DNA of 64,000 bases from Pseudomonas sp. GGS8 (GTDB lineage Bacteria > Pseudomonadota > Gammaproteobacteria > Pseudomonadales > Pseudomonadaceae), in contig NZ_JALJWF010000001.1 of the NCBI RefSeq assembly GCF_024168645.1, positions 4,839,501-4,903,500 on the forward strand, given 5' to 3'. Numbering within the stretch: position 1 is the stretch's first letter; each line of letters opens with the position of its first letter. This document shows positions 27,938 to 37,567 of the stretch, in pieces. The translations under genes and the position numbers were made by a program. The notes below the pieces were generated by a model, which saw only the letters and a program-made list of their open reading frames with translations, made no database searches and was not told the origin of the DNA.

Positions 27938-28277
27938 GACTTTCTCCAGAGCAATTGCGGTCATCGAGGCCTGACCGTTGACCTTTGGCCGCAACTATGG
28001 AGAAGCGCCGGGGAATGCGCATCGTCCGAAACTCCCACGCGGAGTGGGAGTTTCAGACTACTTGGGAGGGGAAAAGGGGATGAGGGCGCGAAGGAGTAGT
28101 GTCGTATATTGCGATTGTGAATGAGGGCATGACGCCGGGGTTCTAAGGCCGCCCGGGCCGTTAACCGCGAACGCCTCGAGCTGAGTTTGAGTCAGCTCGG
28201 GCGGGCGGGTTTAATTCGGGTCGTCTGGACAGCCAGCGTCATTCAAATCTAACCCTTGTTCGTTGAGGCCGGCGAGC
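27938..28277. other. Intergenic region upstream of repeat protein 4
   Basis: These 340 bp hold no gene. They contain the leader and hairpin of repeat protein 4 and the diverged copy of the segment found upstream of repeat protein 2, then a GAGCTGA/TCAGCTC stem near 28177-28199 and the 3' flank of the phosphoesterase gene. Confidence 0.5.
28028..28054 (-). promoter_or_regulatory. Conserved hairpin in the 5' region of repeat protein 4
   Basis: A perfect 11-bp stem identical in sequence to that of repeat protein 1 (GAAACTCCCAC/GTGGGAGTTTC), 91-117 bases upstream of the start codon. The loop differs (GCGGA). Confidence 0.6.
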
Positions 28278-30254
28278 TCATGAGGGGATTCCTCCACGCC
28301 GTATCACAATGGGCGGCTCGATCAGCCGCAGTTCGAGCTCACCCGAGGCAGGTACGAAGCGCGGGCCAGTGCTTTCAGGCGTTGCCCGTAACCTCCAGGT
28401 GCGCTGCACCTTCGCCAGTTTGGCCACTCCCGACGCCACGGACCAGCGCCGGCAGACCTTCTCCAGCTTGAGCGGGTAAAGGGTGAGTTGGTCGCCGTTG
28501 AAGTGCATGCGCAGGAAGCATTTGTGGTCGGCGATGCGTTGCGAGGAAAAAACCACTTCGCTGTGTAGCCCCCAAAAGGTATTGCCCATGACCATCCAGG
28601 CACCGAACAGCAAGCCTCCCAAACTACCGCCGAGGATCAGTGTCCCCACCAGGAACAACAAGACCTGGAGCAGGTTTTCTACCTCGAACTGCAAGTAGTG
28701 GATGTTGATACGGCCCATGAGCCACAGCAGCCCGATCGCCAGTCCCAGGTGAAGCAACCCGTGAACGGCCCCGATGCCATAGGCAAGCTTTCGGGTGCGC
28801 TTGACCCCGGCGGCTGAGAGCACTGCGCAGCCCAACACAATGGTCACGGCGAGCATCACCGATGAAGGACTGTGTGCCAGGACCAGGACCAACTGTCGCC
28901 ATACCTCGCGCAGGTTGGGAATAGATACTTCGAGGCCAGACAATACCTCGACCAGGCTGCGATTATCGCGCGCCGGGTGGGGCACCTTGCTGGCGCTTTC
29001 TACCATCCAGTCGAACAGCAAGTACATGATGGCCAGCATGCCGCAGAACGAGAGGTTGTGGGTGGGCAGCCGCCATGCCCGATTACGCAGCTGTTCGGAA
29101 GTCTTTTTGTCCGGATAGGTCGCCGCCAGCTCGTAGTGCTGCGGGGTTCCACCGACGTTGATCGGCTCGGGTGGGTCTGGAAGCTGGTGAGTGCCATGCA
29201 AGAAGGCGCCGCCGCCTCCGCAGGTAATGCGTTGCGGTGCCTGGCTGCCGGCTTTTGGCTGGTAGCGCGCGTAGTGGTGCGAGTCTCCGGCCAGAACCAC
29301 TGCCAAGTGCTCACCCAAGAGCTGCTCGATCTCGCGCAGGCTGCTGAAGCGCAGGGTCTGGGTCTCGATCGAGGGCAACGTCTTGCGCCCCACGCGTGCG
29401 AGTCGTTCGGCCTCATCCACCCAGCTCGGCTCGGGTGTACAGAGGATCACGCGGTCGCCTGGTTGCAGTTTGGTGTGCATCTGTTCGAAGTATTGCTTCT
29501 GCTGGCGGTCGATCATCGACTCCAATTGCAGGTCCAGACCCCAGATCCACCAGCCATTGGGCAGTTGCAGCACGTAGTAACTGGTGCGCTGGCGGGTTTC
29601 CCAGCCGCCAATGGGTTTCTGCTCGCAAAACAGTTGGGAGAAACCGCGCAGGCCGTCATACCAATCGTGGTTGCCGGGTGTCGCCACAATCCATGGTGCA
29701 CCCGGTTGCGGTACGGGCTGGTCCTGCTCATTAGGGCGCACCTTGGGGACCGGCGCCGGGAAGGCGGCGCGGAAGGGGTCCAGGAAACGGGTGCGGTAAC
29801 CGGATTGGGCCGGTGTGGGATAGACCTGATCGCCGCCGAGCAGCAGCACGTCGCCGCGCGGCAGCGTGAGTTCCGGCAACTTGACATCCTGGCTGACGCA
29901 CAGCGCCATGGAATAGGTGGAGTCCCAGCCATCGCCGGTATCCGCCAGATAGTCGATCCACACGTCGCCGTCGGCAGCCACCTGAATGGGTGGGTTAGAG
30001 TCCCGAGGGGTGAGCATGGCCAGCACATCGCGTGGGTCCGCGAAGGCACCCATGGTGGTGGCCACGGCCGATTGCACGCCTGTGCGCATGAGCTGAAACG
30101 GGCCTAGCCAGTTGACCATCGGCTCCTGGGTGTAAAGCTCGATGCGGCTATTGGTCGTGGAAGGCTGGGTGGCGTGGGTCATGGCGAGGAGCGCAGAGTG
30201 CCCCTCTCCAAAGTCTCCATCTCCAGCGCGGAACTCAATCGATTGCTCCTTCAT
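28278..30254 (-). CDS. Membrane-associated metallophosphoesterase
   Basis: This is a 658 aa protein with a calcineurin-like phosphoesterase domain. Metal-ligand motifs appear in order: GGDQVYPTPAQSGY, ATPGNHDWYDG and VLAGDSHHYARY. An N-terminal extension of about 100 residues precedes the catalytic domain. The C-terminal part has several hydrophobic segments (for example NLSFCGMLAIMYLLFDWMV and HGLLHLGLAIGLLWLMG) and then a polar tail, so it is probably anchored in the inner membrane. GGAGG lies seven bases before the ATG. It stands alone between the repeat-protein cluster and the peptidase gene. Substrate is not predictable; nucleotide, phospholipid or protein phosphates are all possible. 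Confidence 0.85.
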   Translation of the reverse strand: MKEQSIEFRAGDGDFGEGHSALLAMTHATQPSTTNSRIELYTQEPMVNWLGPFQLMRTGVQSAVATTMGAFADPRDVLAMLTPRDSNPPIQVAADGDVWIDYLADTGDGWDSTYSMALCVSQDVKLPELTLPRGDVLLLGGDQVYPTPAQSGYRTRFLDPFRAAFPAPVPKVRPNEQDQPVPQPGAPWIVATPGNHDWYDGLRGFSQLFCEQKPIGGWETRQRTSYYVLQLPNGWWIWGLDLQLESMIDRQQKQYFEQMHTKLQPGDRVILCTPEPSWVDEAERLARVGRKTLPSIETQTLRFSSLREIEQLLGEHLAVVLAGDSHHYARYQPKAGSQAPQRITCGGGGAFLHGTHQLPDPPEPINVGGTPQHYELAATYPDKKTSEQLRNRAWRLPTHNLSFCGMLAIMYLLFDWMVESASKVPHPARDNRSLVEVLSGLEVSIPNLREVWRQLVLVLAHSPSSVMLAVTIVLGCAVLSAAGVKRTRKLAYGIGAVHGLLHLGLAIGLLWLMGRINIHYLQFEVENLLQVLLFLVGTLILGGSLGGLLFGAWMVMGNTFWGLHSEVVFSSQRIADHKCFLRMHFNGDQLTLYPLKLEKVCRRWSVASGVAKLAKVQRTWRLRATPESTGPRFVPASGELELRLIEPPIVIRRGGIPS

Positions 30255-30365
30255 CGCTTAGCCTCCATTGCGGTAAGAGTCCGGTATGCCGGAAGGGTTT
30301 TACGCCTTGTCGGCTGATTCAGAATAGGCCAGTTATGCGAGAGCCGCCGGTTCATGGCAAGACGC

Positions 30366-30398
30366 TCAAAACGATGGACCCGCCAGAATGGTGGGTCC
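30366..30398 (-). terminator. Probable terminator of the M20 peptidase gene
   Basis: A 9-bp stem with one mismatch (GGACCCGCC and GGTGGGTCC, arms 30376-30384 and 30390-30398) is followed on the minus strand by ATCGTTTT. It lies just after the stop of the 30411-32150 gene. Confidence 0.6.
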
Positions 30399-30410
30399 GA
30401 AAGGGGGAGA

Positions 30411-32150
30411 TCAGAGTGTCGGCAACTGCCCGATGCGGCCCATCATCTCGGTCACGATCTGCAGGTCCAGCAGGAACTGGTCGACGGTCTTGAACTCGTT
30501 GTCGTTGTGCCCGGTGTACTTGAGTTCGGGCCTGGCTAAACCGAACTGCACGCCGTTGGGCAGCTCATGGACCGAGGTGGCGCCGGCAGAGGTGCCGAAC
30601 TTGTGTTCCATGCCAAGGTTTTCGCTGGCCACCGCCAACAGCGCCTTGACCCATTCACCTTCGGGGTTGCGGTACATTGGCTCGGCGATCTTGTAGTCGA
30701 AGGCCACTGCAATGTGAGTCTTCTTGCTCCAGGCATCCAGCTTTTCGGCGATTTCAGCCTTGAGCGCTTCCGGGGACTTGCCCTTCGGCACGCGCAGGTT
30801 GACCGCAAGCTTGAAGGTTTTTTCATCCATCCCGACATAGGTCAGGGAGGTGGTCAGCGGCCCCATGAAGGCATCGGAAAAACCGACCCCCAACTTGCCC
30901 CCCAGGTAGTCCAGCCCCCAGTTATCGACGGCATAACGGGCGGCGTCGGTCATGTGGTTGTGCTTGAGCGCGACCTTGCCATCGAGGCTGTTGATGAAGC
31001 CCAGCATCCGTGCCACGGGGTTGATGCCTGACTCGGGTTCGGAGGAGTGGGCAGAAACGCCGGTGACCGTAAGCTTGACGTCCTTGCCGACGACGTTGGC
31101 GGTCACCTCGAAGTTGCCGCCATTGCGCTTGGCATAATCGGTGCCGGCCTTCTGCAGGCTGGCGGCCAATTCGGCGGGCTTGTCAGTCACAAGGGTGGCG
31201 ACCGACGTCGACGGAATCTGGTTGGTTGCCAGGCCGCCCGTCATTGAGGTGATTTCGGCGCCCTTGCCCTGAGCGTTACGCCGGGCAAAGTTCGCCATGA
31301 CGGTGCCGTAGCCTTTCTCGGCAATCACCACCGGGTAGCCGCCATCCAGCGCCAGGTTGTAGTTGGGTGTCGGGTTGTGTTCGAAGTAATAGGGGATGGC
31401 GTCGCCGGTGGTTTCCTCGGTGGTGTCTACCAGCAACTTGAAATGGCGAGCCAGCGGCAGCTTCTCTTCCTTGATGATCTTCATGGCGTAGAGCGCGACC
31501 ACGATGCCGTTTTTGTCATCCTCGGTGCCTCGGCCATACATACGGTCGCCGACCAGGGTGACCTTGAACGGGTCGAGGCGGGTGCCGTCTTTCAAGACCC
31601 AGTTCTCCGGCGTCACGGGCACCACATCGGCGTGCGCGTGAATGCCCACGACTTCGTCGCCACCCCCTTCGAGGGATATTTCATAGACGCGGTTGTCGAT
31701 GTTGCGAAAGTTCAGGTTGAAGGCCTGGGCCAGGCCCTTGAGCGTGTCGCCGATCTTGATGAATTCAGGGTTGTCGTGTTGGGCCACGCCGTCCACGCGG
31801 AAGGTCGGGATGGCCACCAGTTCGCGCAGCGTCTCGGTGGCAGCGTTGCCGTATTTCACCCGTGCATAGAGGCCAAGCAGGCGATGGATCTCGTTCTGCT
31901 GTTCAGCGGTAAGGGGCTTGTTGCCCTGGAAAGCACTGATCGCCGGGCCGAGGTTGCCGGTTTTGGCAAGCTCGCTCTTGGCCAGGCGCTCCAGGAATTG
32001 TCTGAAATCCGTTACTGATGCATCGCTGAAGGTTTTGAGGATGGTCGCACTCTGTTGCGGGGTGATGTTGGCGTGCGCTGACGTGGTGAACGACGAAAGG
32101 CTGGCCAGCATCAGGGTTGTCGCGGCCAGTTGCTTAAGTGAAAAGTCCAT
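30411..32150 (-). CDS. Exported M20-family dipeptidase
   Basis: This 579 aa zinc peptidase carries a Sec signal peptide (MDFSLKQLAATTLMLASLSS, cleavage after AHA). Metal and catalytic motifs of the M20 family are present: GIHAHADVVPV, YGRGTEDDKNG, the EETTGD pair, VSAHSSEPESGINPVA and a final YTGHNDNEF. This fits a PepV/carnosinase-like dipeptidase acting in the periplasm. I chose the ATG at 32150; an ATG four codons upstream directly abuts the AAGGA sequence and would leave no spacer. It is a single gene with its own terminator. Confidence 0.88.
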   Translation of the reverse strand: MDFSLKQLAATTLMLASLSSFTTSAHANITPQQSATILKTFSDASVTDFRQFLERLAKSELAKTGNLGPAISAFQGNKPLTAEQQNEIHRLLGLYARVKYGNAATETLRELVAIPTFRVDGVAQHDNPEFIKIGDTLKGLAQAFNLNFRNIDNRVYEISLEGGGDEVVGIHAHADVVPVTPENWVLKDGTRLDPFKVTLVGDRMYGRGTEDDKNGIVVALYAMKIIKEEKLPLARHFKLLVDTTEETTGDAIPYYFEHNPTPNYNLALDGGYPVVIAEKGYGTVMANFARRNAQGKGAEITSMTGGLATNQIPSTSVATLVTDKPAELAASLQKAGTDYAKRNGGNFEVTANVVGKDVKLTVTGVSAHSSEPESGINPVARMLGFINSLDGKVALKHNHMTDAARYAVDNWGLDYLGGKLGVGFSDAFMGPLTTSLTYVGMDEKTFKLAVNLRVPKGKSPEALKAEIAEKLDAWSKKTHIAVAFDYKIAEPMYRNPEGEWVKALLAVASENLGMEHKFGTSAGATSVHELPNGVQFGLARPELKYTGHNDNEFKTVDQFLLDLQIVTEMMGRIGQLPTL

Positions 32151-32304
32151 TGCTGGGGGCATTCCTTTGCAGGTGGTTGGTAGGAAATATCTGATTGATT
32201 AGTCAGAAACTTTTCCAAACTAACACCAAGAGGGAGTAGTACGGGAGTACCTGAAGTGCGATCTGTCGCACAGAAATGCAAAAGAGACGCAGAAATGAAA
32301 AAGC

Positions 32305-33417
32305 CTACCAACGCAACTCGATGGCATTTTGCGCGTCCGTCTGGAGGCTGCTGCCCAAGCGTTTGCACTCGCGAGAAAGGGTGTCTTGCAGCCATTGACG
32401 GTCATCCCCTTCGGCGTGACAGAGGCGAAAGCGCTGCAGGCGAGTGGGTATCAGCTCCAGCGTCTGCAGGTGCCCGTCCGGGGCCAGCGAGGCAAAGTAC
32501 AAAAGCCCCAGGTCACCGCGATAATCTGCGTGGCCCTCGATGCCTTCGTAATCGTTCAGCAGATCCCCGCAGCCATAGAGAATCAGGCGTTCGCGGTACA
32601 CCTCGATGCCCTTGACGTGGTGTGAGGAGTGGCCGTGCACCAAGTCAACTCCGGCTTCATCGATCAGGGCATGGGCGAACCGGACCTGCTCCTGCGGGAT
32701 CTCGAACCCCCAGTTTCCGCCCCAATGAATGGAGGCCACCACCCGATCCCCAGGATTTTTGTACTTGAGAATCCGTTCGGCCGCAGGGCGCAGGCTTTGC
32801 ATCGACAGATCTTCCAGCCGCGCGACGCCCGCGCGGCTATCCGTGGCGGCCCACTGCGGTGGAATGCCGCTGTCGGGTGCGCCGAGGCCAAACACCAGCA
32901 AGCGCCGCCCTCCAGGCAGCGGCAGCACGGCGGGTGCTTCGGCAGATTGCCGGTTGTGCCCGGCGCCGGCGCTGCGCATTCCGTTACTCGATAGGGTGGC
33001 CAACGTATCGGCCAGGCCAGGGGCGCCCCAGTCCAGCACATGGTTGTTGGCCAGCACGCAGCAGTCGATGCCGGCGGCGCTGATGGCCGGGAAGTTCTCC
33101 GGGCTCATGCGGTAATTGATGCCCTTTGGTTCCGGTCTTCCGCGGCGGGATACCGCTGTTTCCAGATTGATGATGCGTGCGTGTGGCTGGCGACGTTCGA
33201 ACTCATCCAGCGCAACGCCCCAGATATAGGTGAAATCGACCGGGCGGGGAATCGGGCCATTGTGTCGTTCTGCCAGCCGGACATAATCACCCGCATTTTT
33301 GACGTAGTCTTCGTAAAGCTGCGTATCGCCAGGATGCGGCAGTACGAAGTCAATGCCGCGGGCGGTCATGACATCGCCGCAGAGAAACAGCTTCAGCGTA
33401 TCGGTAACGGCTGCCAT
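32305..33417 (-). CDS. CapA-family protein (PGA_cap metallophosphoesterase fold)
   Basis: This 370 aa protein matches the CapA/PgsA family, a variant metallophosphatase fold linked to poly-gamma-glutamate capsule synthesis in Gram-positives. Motifs seen: LFLCGDVMTARGID at the N-terminus, INLETAVS, VLANNHVLDWG, ASIHWGGNWGFE, VHGHSSHHVKGIEVY and YGCGDLLNDYEGI. There is no signal peptide, unlike Bacillus CapA, and no capsule genes are adjacent, so a poly-glutamate role is unproven here. GGAGGG lies five bases before the ATG. Confidence 0.85.
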   Translation of the reverse strand: MAAVTDTLKLFLCGDVMTARGIDFVLPHPGDTQLYEDYVKNAGDYVRLAERHNGPIPRPVDFTYIWGVALDEFERRQPHARIINLETAVSRRGRPEPKGINYRMSPENFPAISAAGIDCCVLANNHVLDWGAPGLADTLATLSSNGMRSAGAGHNRQSAEAPAVLPLPGGRRLLVFGLGAPDSGIPPQWAATDSRAGVARLEDLSMQSLRPAAERILKYKNPGDRVVASIHWGGNWGFEIPQEQVRFAHALIDEAGVDLVHGHSSHHVKGIEVYRERLILYGCGDLLNDYEGIEGHADYRGDLGLLYFASLAPDGHLQTLELIPTRLQRFRLCHAEGDDRQWLQDTLSRECKRLGSSLQTDAQNAIELRW

Positions 33418-33581
33418 GGCACCCTCCGGATATCCCGAATTGCCTGGATCAACAGTAAATGTCTGTTTTAAAACAAATTAGTTTGTTTTTGGGCTTCCCA
33501 GACGCCGCGAAAGTTGATAAATTTCCGCGCGTTCTTGCAGAGGCCCTTACAGGGCTGGCAATTCAAGGACGCAGCAGCTAC

Positions 33582-33656
33582 AGGGGCGTCGCCAAGCGGT
33601 AAGGCAGCAGGTTTTGATCCTGCCATGCGTTGGTTCGAATCCAGCCGCCCCTGCCA
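33582..33656 (+). tRNA. tRNA-Gln (anticodon TTG)
   Basis: The 75 nt fold as a cloverleaf: acceptor stem AGGGGCG/CGCCCCT, D-arm with AAGCGGTAAGG, anticodon stem GCAGG/CCTGC around the loop TTTTGAT (anticodon TTG), T-arm with GGTTCGAATCC, and an encoded CCA end. The sequence closely follows the E. coli glutamine tRNA pattern. Confidence 0.96.
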
Positions 33657-33729
33657 TTTTCTTACATCCATCCCGATATGACTCAGCCTGCAGGTATTGC
33701 GTAGCTCCGGGATGGTTGTCTTTACGAGA

Positions 33730-33762
33730 AACGCCAACGCCGATCCGGCCTGGCGTTTTTTT
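33730..33762 (+). terminator. Rho-independent terminator after tRNA-Gln
   Basis: A 7-bp outer stem (AACGCCA/TGGCGTT, arms 33730-33736 and 33751-33757) encloses a GC-rich loop and runs into seven T residues. Confidence 0.75.
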
Positions 33763-33830
33763 GTGTCGCTCATTCAGCCGACTTGAGAGCGTAGCGAGCG
33801 CGACACCGTAGCGGCGCGCTCGCCCGTCAC

Positions 33831-35831
33831 TCAGTGGGGCGCGCGAGGGATGGTCTTGAGCAGGTCTTCAGGGCTGATGTAGCCGACGACCGGCTGCGCC
33901 ACGCTGCCCGGTTGCGGCAGGCCAAGGATGTGCCCCTTCATCTTGCCGATCACGTGCATTTCGCAGGGCTTGCAGTCGAACTTCAGCGTCAACACCTCGT
34001 CACCGTGCACCAGTTGCATCGGCGCGACCTTGGTGCGCACGCCGGTGACGCCTTTGGCCTGCTTGGGGCAGAGGTTGAAGGAGAAGCGCAGGCAGTGCTT
34101 GGTGATCATCACCGGCACCTCGCCGGTCTCCTCGTGAGCCTCATAGGCCGCGTCGATCAGCTTGACGCCGTGCCGGTGATAGAAGTCGCGGGCTTTCTGG
34201 TTGTAGACGTTGGCCAGGAACGACAGGTGCGACTCCGGGTACACCGGTGGCGGATTGGTCTCGGCTTTGCGACCACCCCGTGGGTGGGCTTCGATGCGGG
34301 CTGTGGTCAGCGCGTCGATGACTTCGCGGCGCAAGGCCTTGAGCTGCGAGTTGGGAATGAAATACGCCTGCGGTGCATCCAGCTTGATATCCGTGGCGTG
34401 GTACTGCGTGGTGCCCAATTGACCGAGCAGGTCGTGCAGTTGCTCCAGGGCCTGGTCCGGCTTGTTGGCCAGACCGAATGGACCGTCCAGGGCGACACTG
34501 GCGCTGACACCTTCCTCGCTGGTGGCGGTCAGTTCCAGGCGATCCTCACGCAGGCGAGCGACCCAGGCCAGACCCACCCGGCGCTCGGCGGAGGTCTTGA
34601 GCAGGGCTTGCTGCCAGTTGTGGTCGAGGTTGCGGCTCAGCGGGTGATTCGGCCGCAGCTGATGCAGCCCCTTCGGCATTTCGTTGGGCTCGACACGGTA
34701 GCGGTAGCGCTTTTCACCGTCTTCTTCGAACTCGCCCTTGGGCTCGGCGATGTTAGTGCGCCAGCCCACTACCTCGCGCTTGACCAGCACATTGAGGCCG
34801 TCGCCGTTGGACAGCGGTTCGTGGGTGACCACCAGCAGGTCGCGCTTGCCGACTTTCTCCACCACGCCCACCGGCAGGCCAGTGAACGTCGGTGAGTCAA
34901 AGGCGCCGATGTCGATCTTGCGCTCGCTGACGAAGTAGTCGGTGCTGCCGCGGTGGAAGGTCTTGTCCGGATCGGGCAGGAAGAAGTGTGCGGTGCGGCC
35001 GCTGGAAGCGCGAGCCAGGTCCGGGCGGTCTTCGAGGACATCGTCCAGGCGCTGGCGATAGTAGGCAGTGATGTTCTTCACATAGCCCATATCCTTGTAG
35101 CGCCCTTCGATCTTGAACGAGCGTACGCCGGCTTCCACCAGCGCGCGGATGTTGGCGCTCTGGTTGTTGTCCTTCATCGACAGCAGGTGTTTTTCGTAAG
35201 CGATCACACCGCCTTTTTCGTCCTTGAGGGTGTAGGGCAGGCGGCAAGCCTGGGAGCAGTCGCCACGGTTGGCGCTACGGCCGGTCTGCGCGTGGGAGAT
35301 GTTGCACTGGCCGGAGAACGCCACGCACAGCGCGCCGTGGATGAAAAACTCGATGGCCGCGTCGGTCTCGTCGGCAATGGCGCGGATCTCCTGGAGGTTC
35401 AGCTCGCGGGCCAGTACCAGTTGCGAGAAGCCGGCCTGATCGAGGAACTTCGCCCGCGCCAGGGTGCGGATGTCGGTCTGGGTGCTGGCGTGCAGCTCGA
35501 TCGGTGGAATGTCCAGCTCCATCACGCCCAGGTCCTGGACGATCAGCGCATCGACGCCGGCGTCGTACAACTGGTGGATCAGCTTGCGCGCCGGCTCCAG
35601 TTCGTTGTCGTGCAGGATTGTGTTGATGGTGGTGAACACCCGCGCGTGATAGCGACGGGCGAATTCCACCAATTGGGCGATATCGCTCACCTCGTTACAG
35701 GCGTTGTGGCGGGCGCCGAAGCTCGGGCCGCCGATGTACACCGCGTCGGCGCCATGCAGGATGGCCTCGCGGGCGATGGCCACGTCGCGGGCGGGGCTGA
35801 GCAGTTCCAGGTGATGCTTGGGTAGGGACAT
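33831..35831 (-). CDS. rlhA: U32-family 23S rRNA 5-hydroxycytidine C2501 synthase
   Basis: This 666 aa protein is a long U32 peptidase-family member of the RlhA (YdcP) type, which hydroxylates C2501 of 23S rRNA in E. coli. The N-terminus LELLSPARDVAIAREAILHGADAVYIG is the U32 TIM-barrel start. The Cys-rich signature GALCVAFSGQCNISHAQTG with RGDCSQACRLPY follows at about residues 168-200. Two further Cys pairs (RFSFNLCPK and FDCKPCEM) near the C-terminus fit an iron-sulfur ligand set. The length matches E. coli RlhA (about 650 aa) rather than the shorter TrhP. It is a single gene downstream of nothing obvious, converging on the tRNA. Confidence 0.9.
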   Translation of the reverse strand: MSLPKHHLELLSPARDVAIAREAILHGADAVYIGGPSFGARHNACNEVSDIAQLVEFARRYHARVFTTINTILHDNELEPARKLIHQLYDAGVDALIVQDLGVMELDIPPIELHASTQTDIRTLARAKFLDQAGFSQLVLARELNLQEIRAIADETDAAIEFFIHGALCVAFSGQCNISHAQTGRSANRGDCSQACRLPYTLKDEKGGVIAYEKHLLSMKDNNQSANIRALVEAGVRSFKIEGRYKDMGYVKNITAYYRQRLDDVLEDRPDLARASSGRTAHFFLPDPDKTFHRGSTDYFVSERKIDIGAFDSPTFTGLPVGVVEKVGKRDLLVVTHEPLSNGDGLNVLVKREVVGWRTNIAEPKGEFEEDGEKRYRYRVEPNEMPKGLHQLRPNHPLSRNLDHNWQQALLKTSAERRVGLAWVARLREDRLELTATSEEGVSASVALDGPFGLANKPDQALEQLHDLLGQLGTTQYHATDIKLDAPQAYFIPNSQLKALRREVIDALTTARIEAHPRGGRKAETNPPPVYPESHLSFLANVYNQKARDFYHRHGVKLIDAAYEAHEETGEVPVMITKHCLRFSFNLCPKQAKGVTGVRTKVAPMQLVHGDEVLTLKFDCKPCEMHVIGKMKGHILGLPQPGSVAQPVVGYISPEDLLKTIPRAPH

Positions 35832-35914
35832 GTTTTTTTAGTCTGGCTTGTCACGGTCAAGGTGCGCATTGTAGCGGCGAAACGCTTGACCGGCACCCAT
35901 GTGCTGCCCGGTGG

Positions 35915-37456
35915 CTACGTTGTGATCGGGGCTTTGGCCGCAGTTGGGTTCTGCGCCGCTATCGTGATGACCTGTGCAAGGCGTTTAGTGGCGGACTCAA
36001 TGTCTTCGGCACTGAAACCACCCAGGCCCAAAATCAATCCCGAACGGCCATTGCCACCGGCATACATCGGGGATACGGCACGTACCGATACCTGAGCTTC
36101 GGACGCTTTGGTGGCGACCCACTGATCGTCGATACCCTCCGCCAGCCAAAGCACCAGATGCATGCCTTGATCGCTCGGCTCCAGCCATGCAAGTTCGCGA
36201 GGAATCAGTCTGGCAACCGCCTCGATGATCTGCCTGTGGATGTCTGCGTATACGCCGCGAATTCGCCGGATGTGCCGATCCAGATGTCCTTCTGCGATGA
36301 ACGCTGCGAGCACGTGCTGATCGGCGTTGGCGGGATGCCGATCCATCAGGGCCCGCGCACCGCAAAAGGCTTGCACCAGATAAGGCGGAACGATTGCATA
36401 GCCGAGTCGTAGCGAGGGGAACAGGATTTTGCTGAACGTCCCCAGGTAGATAACCCGGTCGGGGTCCAGCCCCTGCAAGGATGGAAAAGGGTGGCCGGCG
36501 TAACGCAGTTCACTGTCGTAATCGTCCTCGACGATCCAGGCATCGGACGCCCTGGCCCATGCCAGCAAGGCATTGCGTCTGGCCATGCTCATTGGCATGC
36601 CGAGCGGGTATTGATGTGACGAGGTCACAAAGGCTGCCCGTGCCTGGGGGCATTGCGCTATGCCGTTTTCAACATTCATCCCCTCGGCATCAACCGGGAC
36701 GCGGATCATTTGTTCGCTATGGCCCGCGCTTTCCAGAATCCCGGTGATACCCCGGTAGGCTGGATCCTCCACCCACGCGAAATCCCCCACATCGAGCAAC
36801 ACCTGACAGGCGAGGTACAGGCCTTGTTGCGTGCCGGAGGTGATGATCACCTGGCTCGCGTCACAGCGCACAGAGCGTGATTTGCGCACGTAATCCGCTA
36901 CTGCTTCCCGTAATTCAAGTGCGCCTTGTGGATCACCGTATCCCGAGGGAGCGCCGGGGCCCCGCGCCCTGATGCGATTGCCGAGGCGACGCCAAATATC
37001 GTCGGGCGCCGCTTTGCCAATCGGCACCGAGACCGAGAACGGAATCTGCGCAGCTGCTCCAAATTGCCGGGCCACCTGAGCGAACCGTTCGATTTGCGCA
37101 GAGGGCGTCCACGACCTGGCTTTGGTTGGCCGACCTTGCTCCTGCGGGGTGGTCGGCGACACGTCTGCCAAAGAGCGGGCCACCCGTGTGCCTGCTCTGC
37201 CTTGGGATTCCAGGAAGCCCTCGGCGATCAACTGCTCAAAGGCTTCGATGACGGTGCCTCGGGCAATCGTCAGCGATTTGCCGAGAATGCGCGTCGATGG
37301 CAGCAGCTCACCAGGCTTGAGGTCGCCCCTGCGGATCGCGGACCGCAGCGCTTGAGCAAGCTGTCGTCCCAATTGACCCGCGGTTCGATCCAGCGCGCCC
37401 AGCGATGGAATTTCAACAACGTTGGCTTTACGTGCCATCAATTCTGGCTCAGTCAT
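35915..37456 (-). CDS. MocR-type regulator (GntR winged helix fused to aminotransferase domain)
   Basis: This 513 aa protein has an N-terminal GntR winged helix (about residues 25-95; ALRSAIRRGDLKPGELLPSTR and TIARGTVIEAFEQLIAEG). A class I aminotransferase-like domain follows (about 140-500), with a PLP-lysine segment YLGTFSKILFPSLRLGY. MocR proteins such as PdxR and GabR sense PLP or amine ligands. It is divergent from the PaiB-like gene at 37568, about 110 bp away, which is its likely target. No Shine-Dalgarno is clear for the chosen ATG; a second ATG six codons in is equally possible. Confidence 0.9.
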   Translation of the reverse strand: MTEPELMARKANVVEIPSLGALDRTAGQLGRQLAQALRSAIRRGDLKPGELLPSTRILGKSLTIARGTVIEAFEQLIAEGFLESQGRAGTRVARSLADVSPTTPQEQGRPTKARSWTPSAQIERFAQVARQFGAAAQIPFSVSVPIGKAAPDDIWRRLGNRIRARGPGAPSGYGDPQGALELREAVADYVRKSRSVRCDASQVIITSGTQQGLYLACQVLLDVGDFAWVEDPAYRGITGILESAGHSEQMIRVPVDAEGMNVENGIAQCPQARAAFVTSSHQYPLGMPMSMARRNALLAWARASDAWIVEDDYDSELRYAGHPFPSLQGLDPDRVIYLGTFSKILFPSLRLGYAIVPPYLVQAFCGARALMDRHPANADQHVLAAFIAEGHLDRHIRRIRGVYADIHRQIIEAVARLIPRELAWLEPSDQGMHLVLWLAEGIDDQWVATKASEAQVSVRAVSPMYAGGNGRSGLILGLGGFSAEDIESATKRLAQVITIAAQNPTAAKAPITT

Positions 37457-37567
37457 TATGTTGGATATTGGTTCTATACCATGGGCCAGTTCGTCAGCAC
37501 AATTCGTGTGAAGGCCGCCTCACTACTGGCGCGATGTCCCCACCCTCGGATGATTGAAGGAGTTGAT

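Noticed and set aside
33834..34895. A 353-codon plus-strand frame over rlhA
   Set aside because: It is a mirror of the strongly conserved rlhA gene with no family features.
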